In this document: positions 1 through 10,978 of the stretch, in pieces | Layout: every line of letters starts with the position of its first letter | How positions within the stretch are numbered: position 1 is the stretch's first letter | Assembly: GCA_024336345.1 (NCBI GenBank) | Contig: JANFOG010000009.1 | Coordinates: 806,001-870,000, forward strand | Source of the DNA: Mariannaea sp. PMI_226 | Taxonomy: Eukaryota; Ascomycota; Sordariomycetes; Hypocreales; Nectriaceae | Direction: 5' to 3' | DNA: 64,000 nucleotides | The notes under the pieces: model-generated | What the model was told of the DNA's origin: nothing | Databases searched by the model: none | The model's input: only the letters and a program-made list of their open reading frames with translations | Position numbers and translations under genes: made by a program

Positions 1-718
1 TGATACTGGCAAGGCCGTGAACAGCAGAAACGTAACCGTTCTCGTGGAACACACCGGCGACTCGGGCCTCACTCGGTGAAAGGCCACTGGCTCCGTCACC
101 GCCGTCGTTACTAATTGGGCGTGGAGGTGCCTTTGAACCCGATGCGGTATCTGAGGTATCCTGTTCGGTTTGATTAGAGGCAGAGAGGATGGCATTGAAG
201 CTGCCAACTGGTGGCTTCGTATCGGGGTCGGTCGGGCCTACAGAGCTTCTTGGAGGCGAAGATAGAAAGTTTGCGCCCATGTCATGACCAGTGGTAGAGG
301 TGCTTGGAGTTGGCAGAGGGCTTGCAACCGCGGCGGTGGAGGCCAGGCGACTCAGGCCGTGGGAGGTATAATCGAGGGACATGCGCGATGAGCTGCCAGT
401 ATCCATGAGCTCGGCTGTCCATGCGTCCTGCATCTCAGCAGTAAGAATCCCGGAAGTCTTCATGTGATCGAGCATGGCGGCAACAGTAGCCTCGAGGCTC
501 TGGACCCGAGCGCGTGACGGTCGTGGTTCTCGGCGAGCATCGTGAGGGTAGATGCATGGTAGGTTATTGTTGGTACATTCGACACACTGAGGACGGGCGC
601 CGTCGCATCGGACTTTCTTCTGTCGGCATGGGGTGCAAGTCTTGCAAAGGGTGCCGCCGGGAGAGACCCGAGAGATGCGGTTGTCTCGAGGACGCTTCGT
701 GACCTTGGAGTTGGTCAT
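1..718 (-). CDS. Zn2Cys6 transcription factor, N-terminal part (cut by window edge)
   Basis: The minus strand is open from the ATG at 718 to the left edge, giving about 239 residues with no stop, so the gene continues beyond base 1. Residues 28-55 form a canonical binuclear zinc cluster, C28-x2-C31-x6-C38-x6-C45-x2-C48-x6-C55, with an additional Cys at 25. It is followed by a basic segment, a likely coiled-coil linker, then a Ser/Thr/Pro-rich region. The last visible residues (EARVAGVFHENGYVSAVHG) look like the start of a conserved middle region. The family acts in the nucleus as a DNA-binding activator or repressor. The target pathway cannot be told from this fragment, and the fungal-specific MHR domain lies outside the window. 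Confidence 0.88.
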   Translation of the reverse strand, partial: MTNSKVTKRPRDNRISRVSPGGTLCKTCTPCRQKKVRCDGARPQCVECTNNNLPCIYPHDARREPRPSRARVQSLEATVAAMLDHMKTSGILTAEMQDAWTAELMDTGSSSRMSLDYTSHGLSRLASTAAVASPLPTPSTSTTGHDMGANFLSSPPRSSVGPTDPDTKPPVGSFNAILSASNQTEQDTSDTASGSKAPPRPISNDGGDGASGLSPSEARVAGVFHENGYVSAVHGLASI

Positions 719-1064
719 TTCAATGGTGCGCAATCGCCAGCGTGGCGCATGCGTTGGGAAAAAAGGCGAGAAAATTCGAGCAAGAGGTGAGGGTGAGAAG
801 AAAAGTCGTGATGTTACTCAACGGTGTTGAAGGTGACGGAAAAGCCCCGTTAAGGGTGCGTCCCGCAAGGACCCCAGGTACATTCCATGACAAACCCAGC
901 CTAGAAGCACGTTAGGTGGCGGGACAAGTGCCCGAAAAGAGGGACCAGCCAAGGCGTCTTCTTCCGCTGACAAGTGACAGGAACAAGGCAAGCCAGTGAG
1001 GTACAAAGCGGGGAGTCATCGGACCACCGTTTTTTTGGGGGTGGATCCCACCACGATCACCCGT

Positions 1065-1084
1065 AATTGCAATTGCAATTGCAA
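1065..1084. repeat. AATTGC hexamer repeat, three copies
   Basis: Three perfect head-to-tail AATTGC units followed by AA. The array is self-complementary (GCAATTGC palindromes) and lies in the upstream region of the left-edge regulator. Confidence 0.85.
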
Positions 1085-1321
1085 AGACAAAGAGGGTGCT
1101 CATCGCTAGAGGTTGTGTCCCCCACTGAACTGCAGGGCGGTAACCCACTGAGTTCAAGCCTAAGCGTATAGGTGCCACCCAAGTCCGGGTCTACCCGACT
1201 TTCTTTCCGTGACATGCCGGGGTCCGGGATGGAGGCCGTGTCACCGAGGCGAAGGTGTGGTGGTGACTCGATTTGCTACGAGGTGAACCTTGTACGGATC
1301 ATTGGAGCGGTAAAAGCCGAA

Positions 1322-1357
1322 TGCATGCGCTGCGCTGCACTGCATTGCAATGCAATG
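1322..1357. repeat. Degenerate TGCAN/TGCGC short tandem repeat
   Basis: A 36-bp run built from TGC-containing pentamers (tgcat, tgcgc, tgcac, tgcaa). It is low complexity and shows no coding signal. Confidence 0.6.
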
Positions 1358-2338
1358 GGTGTGTAAAACGGTGAGAACAGACATCCAGACACTGTACAGA
1401 TGCCGAGGAGCGGATGTCGCTGCTGCAACGGGCCCAAGGAGGTCGAGGTCGGCTTCTGTGCCTGGCTTTGTTCTGAATGGAATATTGGCGACTTGCATTG
1501 TTTGCTCAACCCCTACATCATTAAACGAGGCGCATACGAAATACAGAGTTACAGTACTCATCCATTCGAGATCAAAACAACCATAGTACTGATGAGTTAC
1601 TTGCACGAGTTCAACCATCGTCGGCCAGTGATGTCGGCATTTTTCGCCGGTCGGGGCGGCTTTCATCCCCCGCGGCCGACACCAGGCTTAGCGCTAGCTT
1701 GTGTGTCTAGCTACAGTAGGCTGCCGATGGTAACGGCACTATGTGCCATTCATGGTCGGCATTTCGCACTCACTTATTGAACCTATCAGAGATTGCCCTA
1801 GATAAATGTCGAGCGATACTCGATTTGGTATGAACTACGTTTATGCCGGATACACCATAACTACATAGTATCTGCTTTGTGTACTATAGAGTATGTAGTC
1901 TCTGCATCAGGAAGCTGGGCATGGATCCATTGCATCCCTCAGAAGCTTTGATTCGGCGTTGCTGTCCAGGTTTTTTTGTTGGTGTGGATGTCAGCTTGGG
2001 ATGGAACCCTGCACCAGGCCGTACCAGGGCATACATACACCTGAAGTTGCACGCCGTTCACCCGTCGCTTGGGGCACAGGAGCACAAATCTGTTTTGTGA
2101 CAATACTATGTTTGAGTCTCTCTGCGCCTCGCATCATGCGCTGTCAGCTGGAGACCTTGCAAACATCCCTTGGCCCGATGTTGGAGCTCTGGGATAATGA
2201 CAGCGCTCCAATTCTGGCCGCATGCCCTTGGTTCTCATTCTTCCAGTCATGTAGGTAGTCTTAGGTAGGTACTTACGTCACACCAGACCTATACCTATTT
2301 ATATAGGTTAAAAAAAAAACCCAATATTTGTGCTCTGC

Positions 2339-2473
2339 TCATACTAAAAGGCGCTTTGCTTGGAGGTTTCTTTGTTTCTCTTGATACGGCACTGACGGGA
2401 ACCTTGACTGATTGATGAAAGAGGCTGGGGCAACAGAGGCAATAAGGAGAACAACAAGGAGAAAAATCTTCAT
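2339..2473 (-). CDS. Possible tiny secreted peptide (44 aa)
   Basis: An ATG at 2473 opens a 44-residue frame beginning MKIFLLVVLLIASVAPASF. That is a textbook signal peptide (basic n-region, long aliphatic h-region, small residues A-S before a cut near residue 18). The remaining 26 residues are polar and basic (SRFPSVPYQEKQRNLQAKR) with no cysteine. It sits alone in a gene-poor stretch. It may be a true small secreted peptide, the first exon of a gene not otherwise visible, or chance. No splice donor consistent with a longer product was established. Confidence 0.25.
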   Translation of the reverse strand: MKIFLLVVLLIASVAPASFINQSRFPSVPYQEKQRNLQAKRLLV

Positions 2474-5178
2474 GTGATAGCTATAGCTTCCATTATCTTG
2501 TGGAATACCTATTACTACCATTTACCACCACAGCTCAACTGCGATCTTCCCACTTGCACACGTATTTCATTTCGAAACTCCTGCATCGATTGATAAATCC
2601 GCTTAAGAAAAAAAAAACCCCCCATCGGCTGAGAGGAACTATAGTCAGTGCATTGCATTTCTTCAGCAGCAAGGGGGTTTGTCGGCCTCCGTGATTTTCC
2701 CTAAAGAGGGTGTTGTACTGGTCGATCAACCAAGTGCCGCGCCACATGTGACGCTGTTGGCCAGGAACAGGAGTTGATGATGAAGCTGTGATACTGGCAG
2801 GGAGCTGGCAGTTTTTGCGGCTCAAATTTCCATTGGCTCTTAGCCACGTCAAAATTGGCTGTTTTGCTGGGTCGACGATCAACCATCCTTGGCTTTGTGC
2901 AAGACTCTACACCGTATGCTGGAAACTTCGATGGCATGATTGGCGAGCGAAGACAGGGGCAGGGAAGACGCAGCAATAAATACCATGGTGAGCAGAGAGA
3001 GAGGGCCACTGACCGACTAACACTGACCCGTGCTCCGTGGCCTGTACTAATTTTCAATAATAATCGATTTGCTCTCTGAGGACCACGGGGAGATCCGCAG
3101 ACTGGACTCATTGCGGAGCCGAGTGAAACTTCACGAAATCGAACCACCCAGCAGTTAAACGATACGATAGCCACGAACTTTCTGCAGGCGGACATAAGGA
3201 ACTCTTTGCGGCCGTGCGCTAGTTTCAACTACCAACTGCCTCTGGGATATTGTGTTTCTCGCTTCACTATTCGAAGTTGGTGGCCCGTGAGCTATCTTCC
3301 TTATTCTTGCTTAACTGCATCTCGTCATTTTCCATAGCAAGGCGCCGACCAGCTTCTTGACATCTTTTATCTGTAGTATTATTGTATAGAGTTAGGGTAT
3401 AGAAACCGGAAGTTACAGTTCCCAGTCATCTGGAATTGGCTGGCTGTTTGATCAGACAGAGATTTCTATTTTGTGCTGAACGGGTTGGCGAAAATACGAC
3501 ACTATCTAAAACGGATGCTCTGACCATGGTTTCTGTGGAAGTTCATGTACGATATATTCATTGATATTAAAATGAAATGAAAGTCAATAGAAAATGCCAG
3601 CCATTCCATTTATCTTAGCTAAACGATGGTGAAGAGAAAGCACAAATGGAGCAAACCAAAACAAGTATTATCTCATTGTCGACTGAAAACTTCATCTTAC
3701 CGCTAATTGAAACGGGCTCAATGAATCAATGAGTGCTGAATTAGGGTGCGGACACTGGCATTTGGACGATGGGTTTCACGGAAGAAGATTCACCTTCTAA
3801 ACATATATCTTTGGTGATCCTGACTATTTCTATTCAGTGAGAACTAGTCATTGATGGTTCTCTAAGCTGATATCTGCTCTATTGATCAAAGTATTATACA
3901 GATGAGCTTTATACGGAATATGAGATTGCCTCTCCGATATCCATCATCCTATAGTATTCCCGTCAACTAGCCTTGGAAGTTTACGAATTAGACATGGACT
4001 GTCCTGAGATAGCGAATAAGGTTTCACTCAAACGAGAGAAATAAAATTTTGCATCAGAAAACATGGCCATTTTCCATAAGTAGATCTCTGATCATATTAC
4101 TTCGGGGGTACGTCTCAAATCCAACCCGTGGGATGGACTTTGAGTCTGAGGATAGCACAAACAACCTGTCCCAAAACACTGTGTTCTGGGTGAATTACAT
4201 TGCCTGAGGGAGCCTCCAATATCTATAAACTCTTTGGGAAGTAAATTTTGGTGAAAGAAAAGGAGCGATGGAGGAAGCCCGGTTATAACTAAGATGTGAC
4301 GCCCAAGAATTCTACAAACTTAGCATCTTGCGCGACCGAACAGCTTGACCATTGAGACACTAATTGGACTTTCAAATGCCGATTGGCGTGTGGCTGAAGG
4401 ACCCGAAACACTAGGAAATTGAAAATTACAACCGGCTTGGGAGTCTCGAGTAATTTACCTCGTACTGACCAGGCATCTTTCCCCACTTGCTTGGATTAAT
4501 GGATGTACAGTTAGGGTCCAGGTCTTCGCAGCTAAGGTCAAGAGGGATCTTTTGAATCCCGCAATTCATTACCCCGCAGATATTTTATCTGGGGTAGGGA
4601 GCCTGGATTATTGATACTCAAACTTTTACGCTGATTAGCTAGCTATCTTATTTTGGTCTGGTTGACTTATGGTAGACTTGGATTTTGACGATACTCCTAG
4701 AGCTAGTGAACGGGTCATGGGCCATCAACTGCTACTTGCAACTGTTAGTTTCATGGCGCTTTTGAGACATATCACCAACCGATTTAAGCCAATCGATTTT
4801 TCTACTCAATTACGAGAGCATCTCACCACCAAATGGGACATTACCTCTCATTTTACCCTGCGTCATTGGTCCTGTGAACTATACTGGTTGAGGAGAACGA
4901 CAAACGACGGACGACATGCCGTTAAGTCTTGTTACCAGTAAGAACCCTAGGTATTATTCGGCTAGCAAATGCCGCTGCACTCGACCTAACTTATCTGCCT
5001 TTAGTCCCAGAACCACTGGGTTGGGCTTCATCAAATGTGGCTATTCAGACGAGGATCAAAAATGCGGGGAGATAAGACAGCGGCAACCGACCCCCTCCGA
5101 GCGGTACGAATATCCCAGGAGAGACTAGTGGATCATGACTTATAATATCGGTATCACTTCATGATACCTACACCACCA
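2474..5178. other. Gene-poor AT-rich stretch upstream of the amidase
   Basis: About 2.7 kb without a supportable gene. ORFs of 60-175 codons occur on both strands but overlap one another, lack ATG context or homology-like motifs, and read as chance frames. The segment 3240-5100 is visibly AT-rich. No terminal repeats, tRNA or transposase-like frame was seen. Confidence 0.55.
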
Positions 5179-5197
5179 TATAATAAGGAGTATAAAG
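5179..5197 (+). promoter_or_regulatory. Candidate TATA elements of the amidase gene
   Basis: Two TATA-like motifs, TATAATA at 5179 and TATAAAG at 5191, lie 80-100 bp upstream of the chosen amidase ATG at 5279, a normal spacing for a fungal core promoter. Confidence 0.45.
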
Positions 5198-5278
5198 CCT
5201 TTGAAGGGAGTAAACTTGCTTGGATGGTGTTCTGAATTTGCTTTTGTATCAGCTCAATATTTTGTCCCTTCCGATAGA

Positions 5279-7248
5279 ATGGTTAGGAGAGCCTTTTTAT
5301 CTTTACTGGCGTTGGCCACGTCTGTCATCGCAGGCAGCTTCGAATCCTCGGGACTTTCTGTGAAACTAGATGATGTGGATTACTTCATCTCGCCATTTCC
5401 TCAGGGGAGAGCATATGGCAAGTCGATAGATGCCAAGCGTCATGGCGGCCAGTTTGGTTTTGTGCCAGTGACAGTGATCGCCAAACCTGAAAAGGAGCTG
5501 TCCAGTTTATTACAAAACTGGGCAAAGCAGGATGATGTGTGGCAACCTGGTTTCCTTGACACCATCATCCTCGCTGGCCTCGACAACTCCAGACCTGTCA
5601 AGGCGTCTTACTATCCCGGCTACGAATCCCAAGTCTTGCCTCTAATCAAGGGTAGCCAGGTTCCTTCAGGACCTTACTTCCTTGACACTTCTACCGGGGA
5701 GGTGCATCAAGCCTTTCGTCTGTACGAAGACTTTTCTGGTGCCTTCATTCAATCTCTTTTGCAGAAGCCGGATGGACATTTCCAGACTTTGTCCGCCCAA
5801 GTGGCGTCGGCGGCCGCGCTCACCATTGGTGTACCATCCCGTCTGTACTTCACTCCAACAAAGGAGAAGCCCCTCGCTGGTCTCCGCGTTGGAGTCAAGG
5901 ACATCTTTGCCCTCGCTGGTGTGAGAAGATCCAATGGAAACCGCGCTTGGTATAACCTGTACCCACCTGCCAACAAGACAGGCACCGCGATTCAGAACCT
6001 GATTGATGCCGGTGCTATTATCGTGGGTCTACAGAAGCCATCGCAGTTTGCAAACGGCGAAACTCCAACGGCTGACTGGGTTGACTACCATGCGCCGTTC
6101 AACCCTCGTGGTGATGGTTACCAAGATACCGCATCATCGTCTGCTGGAGCTGGCTCCTCCATTGGATCATACGAATGGCTCGACTTAGCTGTTGGAAGCG
6201 ACACGGGAGGCTCCATTCGTGGTCCTGCAGGCAACCAGGGAGTCTTTGGCAACCGCCCTAGTCATGGCCTTGTAAGCCTTGACAACGTGATGCCCTTGTC
6301 ACCAGTTATGGATACTCCCGGTTTCCTGGTACGCGATCCGTACATCTGGGATCTTGCAAATGCAGCTTTGTACAAAGGCAACTACACCTCGTTCGGTAAC
6401 ACCAAACCGAAGTATCCCACCACATTATATACCCTAGACTTTCCTTCGACCGACGACCCCAAGGGCAAGATGCTGGCTAAGTTTGCTAGCGACCTTGCCC
6501 ACTTCCTGAAGACCAAGGTCACAACCCTTGATATTAACAAGGAATGGGCTCACTCTGGTCCTGCAAAGGCCAAGGGGCAGACAATTTCTCAGTTCCTTTA
6601 CCTTACATACACTGCCCTCATTACTAAACAGCAAACAAAGCTGCTCCGCGACCCATTCTATGAGGATTATGCGGGTAAGTCAATAATAATTAAAAAAACG
6701 ATAACTTATTTCTGTCGCTGATTCTTTTTTCCCCCACCCTAACTACAGCTGCTCATGACGGCCGATTACCATTTGTTGACCCTGTCCCTTTGGCTCGGTG
6801 GGCTTGGGGTGACTCACAGCCAGAGTCGATCCTGAATGAGGCTCTTACTAACAAGACTTTGTTCATGGATTGGTTCAATGACAAGATCCTCCCTGCATCC
6901 TCTGATCCCAAGACATGCTCATCTGGGCTTCTTCTACACACAGACAGCACGGGATATCTTGGAGACCGTAACAAATACCTCAAGCCACCCGCACTGCCAT
7001 TTGGCTTCTCTAATGGTGAGATTTCTATCTTCACCGAGACTCCTGATAGTGTTTTCCCACTGGGAGAGCTTCCAGTTTTCAGCGACATCACCAACCACAC
7101 TGAATATGTCCCAGTCAGCGTTGACGTTATTGCTGCAAAGGGGTGTGACAGCCTCATTGCTCAGCTGGCAAAGGACCTCGTTGCGGCCGGGCTTTTGACT
7201 ATTCCCAAGGCAGGATCAACTCTCAAGGGAGGAGAGGTATTGTTTTAA
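5279..7248 (+). CDS. Secreted amidase, amidase-signature family
   Basis: Two exons, 5279-6674 and 6749-7248; the 74-nt intron has donor GTAAGT and acceptor CTACAG. Product 631 aa. The frame is open further upstream from 5201 without an ATG. The ATG at 5279 starts a clear signal peptide (MVRRAFLSLLALATSVIAG), which decides the start. The catalytic triad of the amidase-signature family is recognisable: Lys207 in GLRVGVKDIFALAGV, the cis-Ser around 287-288 in TASSSAGAGSS, and the nucleophile Ser312 in SDTGGSIRGPAGNQG. It would hydrolyse an amide bond outside the cell or in the secretory pathway; the substrate is not predictable. An N-terminal region of about 200 residues precedes the amidase core, as in other fungal secreted members. 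It stands alone with its own promoter. Confidence 0.9.
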
Positions 7249-8195
7249 GTAGGGTGAGAAGTAGACCAAGGAGCGCGAGTGGTTTGAGCATAAACGCATG
7301 AGCATCTGGAGTGTAAATAATTAGATGTACATATCCTACACTTTTGAAGACCACGGTATTATTGTGGTGCCAAAGAAGTGAGTTATCAATCATTAAAGGA
7401 ATCAAGCGGTCCTTGTTATCTACCGTCAAGCGCTGTGCTCTGTATCAGTGATATGTATCTCGCTGGATAAAGTCGTTTATCTGCTGCTAAACTTGTGTCC
7501 TAATGTGCGTTAGGGAACCGCTGAGGGCAACAAACCGACTTCTGCCAAAAGATACTGCCAGGTATAGCACTAACTTGGGCTTTCAGAGAAGATAAGATAG
7601 TGCTATGTTTATGAAAACATGCTGTTTACTGTTTCACAAATGGGGTCCCGGGTGCATATTTGGAGGGCGTTGTAACATTCATAAGCAACCTCGGAGATAT
7701 CTCTCGATCTATCGACGACAGAGAGTAGATAATGTCAAATCGTGACACGATACTGCTCCTATGTACATGAGCTTTGAACTTTGACATCAATGTCAAATAA
7801 AACTGGGTGATTATACAAGACATTACGGAAAAAAATGCATCCGACATCGCTAGTGAGGCTTGAATACACACACCATGATTGGACTGCACGCCTCCCATAA
7901 CAAGTATTCGTGGTACACGAGGCAAACCATCAAACCACGTGTCGCATTTCCCCGCTTGATGAATGGTCAAGACAATTCTTTAGCAGGTCATTTCTTTCTT
8001 TCCTTCCTTTGAAGTCTCCAATCTTGTTCGCCAAGCTTCATCTTCCATCCCCTTCATTTGCCTACGTCTTCCCTGGAACTTGCTCAGTCTTTCCTCACTT
8101 TGATCGATCTTCGTACTCCTGTTTTCTATAGCATTTGGGGGTGAAATTTACTTACCAATCTTTCTCATAATCACCTGCACCAACCATCTCTCTCT
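7249..8195. other. Intergenic; promoter of the F-box gene at its right end
   Basis: The 3' flank of the amidase, then a pyrimidine-rich leader at 7980-8190 (C/T runs such as tttctttccttcctttg) typical of fungal core promoters just before the F-box ATG. A 114-codon minus-strand frame at 7626-7970 shows no domain and is not called. Confidence 0.5.
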
Positions 8196-9584
8196 ATGCC
8201 TCGAACTTCATTAATCAGCCTTCCTCCAGAGATCCTCCGGGAGATATGCATCCAACTCTGCGACCCCTATACCACCAGGGCAGACTGCGGTGACTCGGAA
8301 GAAGCTACTGATGCACTTACTGGAAGAGCAACATCGTCGACAAACGAGGTGGTGAACCAACGCGCTTTGGTTAACCTCGGTCGAACCTGTCGCATACTTT
8401 ACCGAATTACAAAACCTCTCATCTATCAAGAGTTCCTTGATGAGCCATAGGATTCGCACAAGGCTACTTCTTTTCTCCGAACCCTCAGTGAGCAACCAAG
8501 TCTAGCTGCCCTTGTTCATCATGTCTCAATCAGGAAACATGAGCACTGGGAGCACGACGCCAGGGTTTTTATGAAAATAGAAGCAGTCAATTATGGAATG
8601 CTCAGCTACGACTGCGATCCCAGAATGATTGCGCCTGACCGTATGAGGAAGGCTCGAGGCAGAACCGAATACCAACAGTGGAATGGGGTTTTCCTCGATC
8701 TGATGCTGAGTACGGCGTCAATGTGAAGCAACTCCATCTTGAAGCTGGCCCGGGCACTGAATATAGTACATTGCGTCCTCCAAAGTGGCTCCCGTCATTG
8801 AAGATGCTGAGTCTGAGTTGGGTATGTGATACGCGAGGGTTCGTGGCTATCGCCGACTATGCTTTCCTCATTTCGAAATGCCCGAAGTTGGAGGTGCTTG
8901 AACTCGAAAGGTTCATCGGGGTTCCAAAGTCGGTTCTGGGAAATCTCAGACGGCTCAAACTGAAAGTATGCACTTTAACCATGGGACATCTGCGAGTTAT
9001 TGCGAAAAATTGTACACGTCTAGAGACCCTGATTTTCTATAACCTTTGGTCATACGGACACAGGACTTCTGGCCTAGCGCTTTTTACGCTCGGCGAAATT
9101 TCCCACGAGCTTCTCCCTCTTGCAGACAACCTGAAGCATTTCGAGTTATGTCGCCTCAAGACGGACATTCTCCCGATTGCACAGGAAGAACCAAATGTCT
9201 CCTTGAGACAGCTAACGGTTCTGAAAACAATTGTCCTTGATGGATGTTTTCTGCTTTGCCAGGACGACAGCGAAGTTGAGACCCAGACGGATGGCCAGCC
9301 CTTGACATTTAACTCATCTCTGGCCAACCTACTTCCATCTTCAGTTGAGAAAGTTATCATCAATGGGAGGGACATTAGCCTTTATGATGAACTCATCGGA
9401 CTAGCACGGGAAGCAAAACGAGGCTTATTTCCTCATCTGAAGACATTCAAACAAACTAGTGTGGACCCGATATATTCAGAAGCTACGATTAGGGCTATTG
9501 AGGTGGCGTTGAATGAGGCTTGGATATCATTCGAATTGCATCAGGGAGAGGCTTCTTGATATCGTCGAAGGGAGGTTTTGCTAA
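8196..9584 (+). pseudogene. F-box/LRR-type protein, disrupted
   Basis: The ATG at 8196 opens an F-box domain (SLPPEILREICIQLCDP at residues 6-22, then NLGRTCRILYRITKPLIY). The frame hits TAG at 8448-8450 directly after FLDEP. The same frame then continues as typical family sequence (DSHKATSFLRTLSEQPSLA) to TGA at 8724. The family sequence resumes one frame over from about 8720 (NVKQLHLEAGPG) and runs as leucine-rich sequence to 9559. The family-like tail RLLDIVEGRFC then lies in the first frame, ending at 9584. One nonsense codon, one frameshift near 8720 and a probable second shift near 9540 therefore break the gene. Intact relatives act as SCF ubiquitin-ligase substrate adaptors. The pyrimidine-rich promoter still looks intact, so decay may be recent. 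Sequencing error is the main alternative. Confidence 0.75.
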
Positions 9585-10978
9585 TCGTGGGAAAGCTCGA
9601 GGATGTGGAGTGGTCTCGATTTCGCATTACTGTCACTACTTCACAAGGCGATATGAAAACGACACAGAATTTGCATACATATCGCCAAAATGGCTATTCA
9701 ATGCAAATAATCTGCTTTGGATATCGAAAGTTTTGAAAGGCATCTTGGAGTATATCTACTCTGCCAGCCAACTTTACAAATTCTCCTTGCGTACCTCCTA
9801 AAGGAGGGAACTGAGGCCAATGGGGATATATACCATTGAGAAGGAAAAAAAAAAAAAGAGATGCATGGCCGACATATGTTTTGGATACTCATCCCAGAGA
9901 AGAGGCCACCAGCAAAGAATGTGTTCAGGCAAAGGGGGGCTGAAGCTGGGTTATCAGATTGTGATGGGACTAACCGACAGTGTAGGACGAAAATATCTTC
10001 AACAGGAAGACTAGCGAAACCCATTAGGGTAGGAAAAATGTACTATGATCTAGTGCAACGGATGAAATGGGCTGTGAGAAATGCGAAGATACCAATATGT
10101 ATCCGATGTGCATTGTTCATTATGAAGCAACCATAGGTAAAGGATCTGATGGAGCGATGAAGAGCAATCATGTTGTTTTCCTAGGTAAGGTGCCGTAGCT
10201 AACATGTACCTAGCTTATAGGTACTTATAGGTAGTCTATAGGGACGTAGTTCTACTCCTGACACTCGCCAAGTAGGTAGAAATAGCAGCCAAAAATAGTG
10301 AGCGAGCGTATTTGTTTATGCTATCCCGATTAGGAAACTACTCTTCTATTGGTCACTTTATGGGCCGTCTAGCGATAGCGTCGAGTATATGGTGCGGCTA
10401 TGGATAGTAATGGAATTTGATTGCATGGGACGGGCACCGGAACGGAGATAAAAGATTTGAGACTCCGAGGAAAGGGATGGACTACGTATTCCTTCATAGT
10501 ATAGTATAGGAAAGTTATTAGCTCAGAGTGAAAGCATTTCCCAATCGCGTAAATGCTCTCTTATTGGCGGTTACGTGGACTGATCTCTGATGCTTGTGAA
10601 GCTGCGACGCTTTGTATGAGATCATGCCCAGTCTAGAGTGCCACCCACTCACCGACAACAGGGTTGACATCGGACCTGAATAATTGTCCGCTTCCCGTGC
10701 TGCATTTCGGTTCATAGCTTCACGACTTTCGGATACTCTAATAGGTCTGTCTCATGTATAGGAGCCTGCCATCACGGAGACCGTTAACCCCGGCGGTGTT
10801 CCTCAGGTGGAACTGCGAAAGCTATAAGATGGGGCGGCATCCTCATCATTTAAAGGGCAATGACTTGAGCCAAGTAACAGTGAATCCAAAATCAAGCGCG
10901 TTGTTGAGAATATCCTCCAAAGCCTAAGTCACGACCTTTTTCCAACTACAGCATCATTATTCCACAGCATCGCCAACC
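9585..10978. other. Intergenic between F-box remnant and SDR gene
   Basis: No supportable gene; frames of 60-108 codons overlap and lack motifs. It contains an A13 tract (about 9845-9857), a TAGGTA-type motif cluster (10181-10242), and the promoter of the SDR gene at the right end. Confidence 0.5.
10181..10242. repeat. Cluster of TAGGTA/TACCTA motifs
   Basis: Within 62 bp: ctaggtaagg, tgtacctagc, ataggtactt, ataggtagtc, tatagggacg. The same palindromic word family recurs at about 2255, 15875, 38686, 38821, 43600 and 43700. Confidence 0.6.

Larger units (their letters stand above)
719..2338. other. Intergenic, 5' flank of the left-edge regulator
   Basis: No convincing gene. ORFs here are short, overlap on both strands and lack conserved motifs. 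The part next to 718 is the 5' leader and promoter of the regulator. Two small simple repeats lie near 1065 and 1322, and a TAGGTA-type motif cluster sits at about 2253-2310. Confidence 0.6.

Noticed and set aside
2701..3228. 175-codon minus-strand ORF
   Set aside because: No domain, no signal peptide, overlaps other frames; composition looks random.
4300..4380. tRNA D-arm-like sequence on the minus strand (tctcaatggtcaagc)
   Set aside because: No T-arm (GGTTCGANNCC-like) or acceptor stem could be found at the required distance.
4669..4941. 90-codon plus-strand ORF
   Set aside because: Single short frame in AT-rich DNA with no family features or splice continuation.
7626..7970. 114-codon minus-strand ORF
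   Set aside because: No recognisable motif, and it overlaps the F-box promoter.
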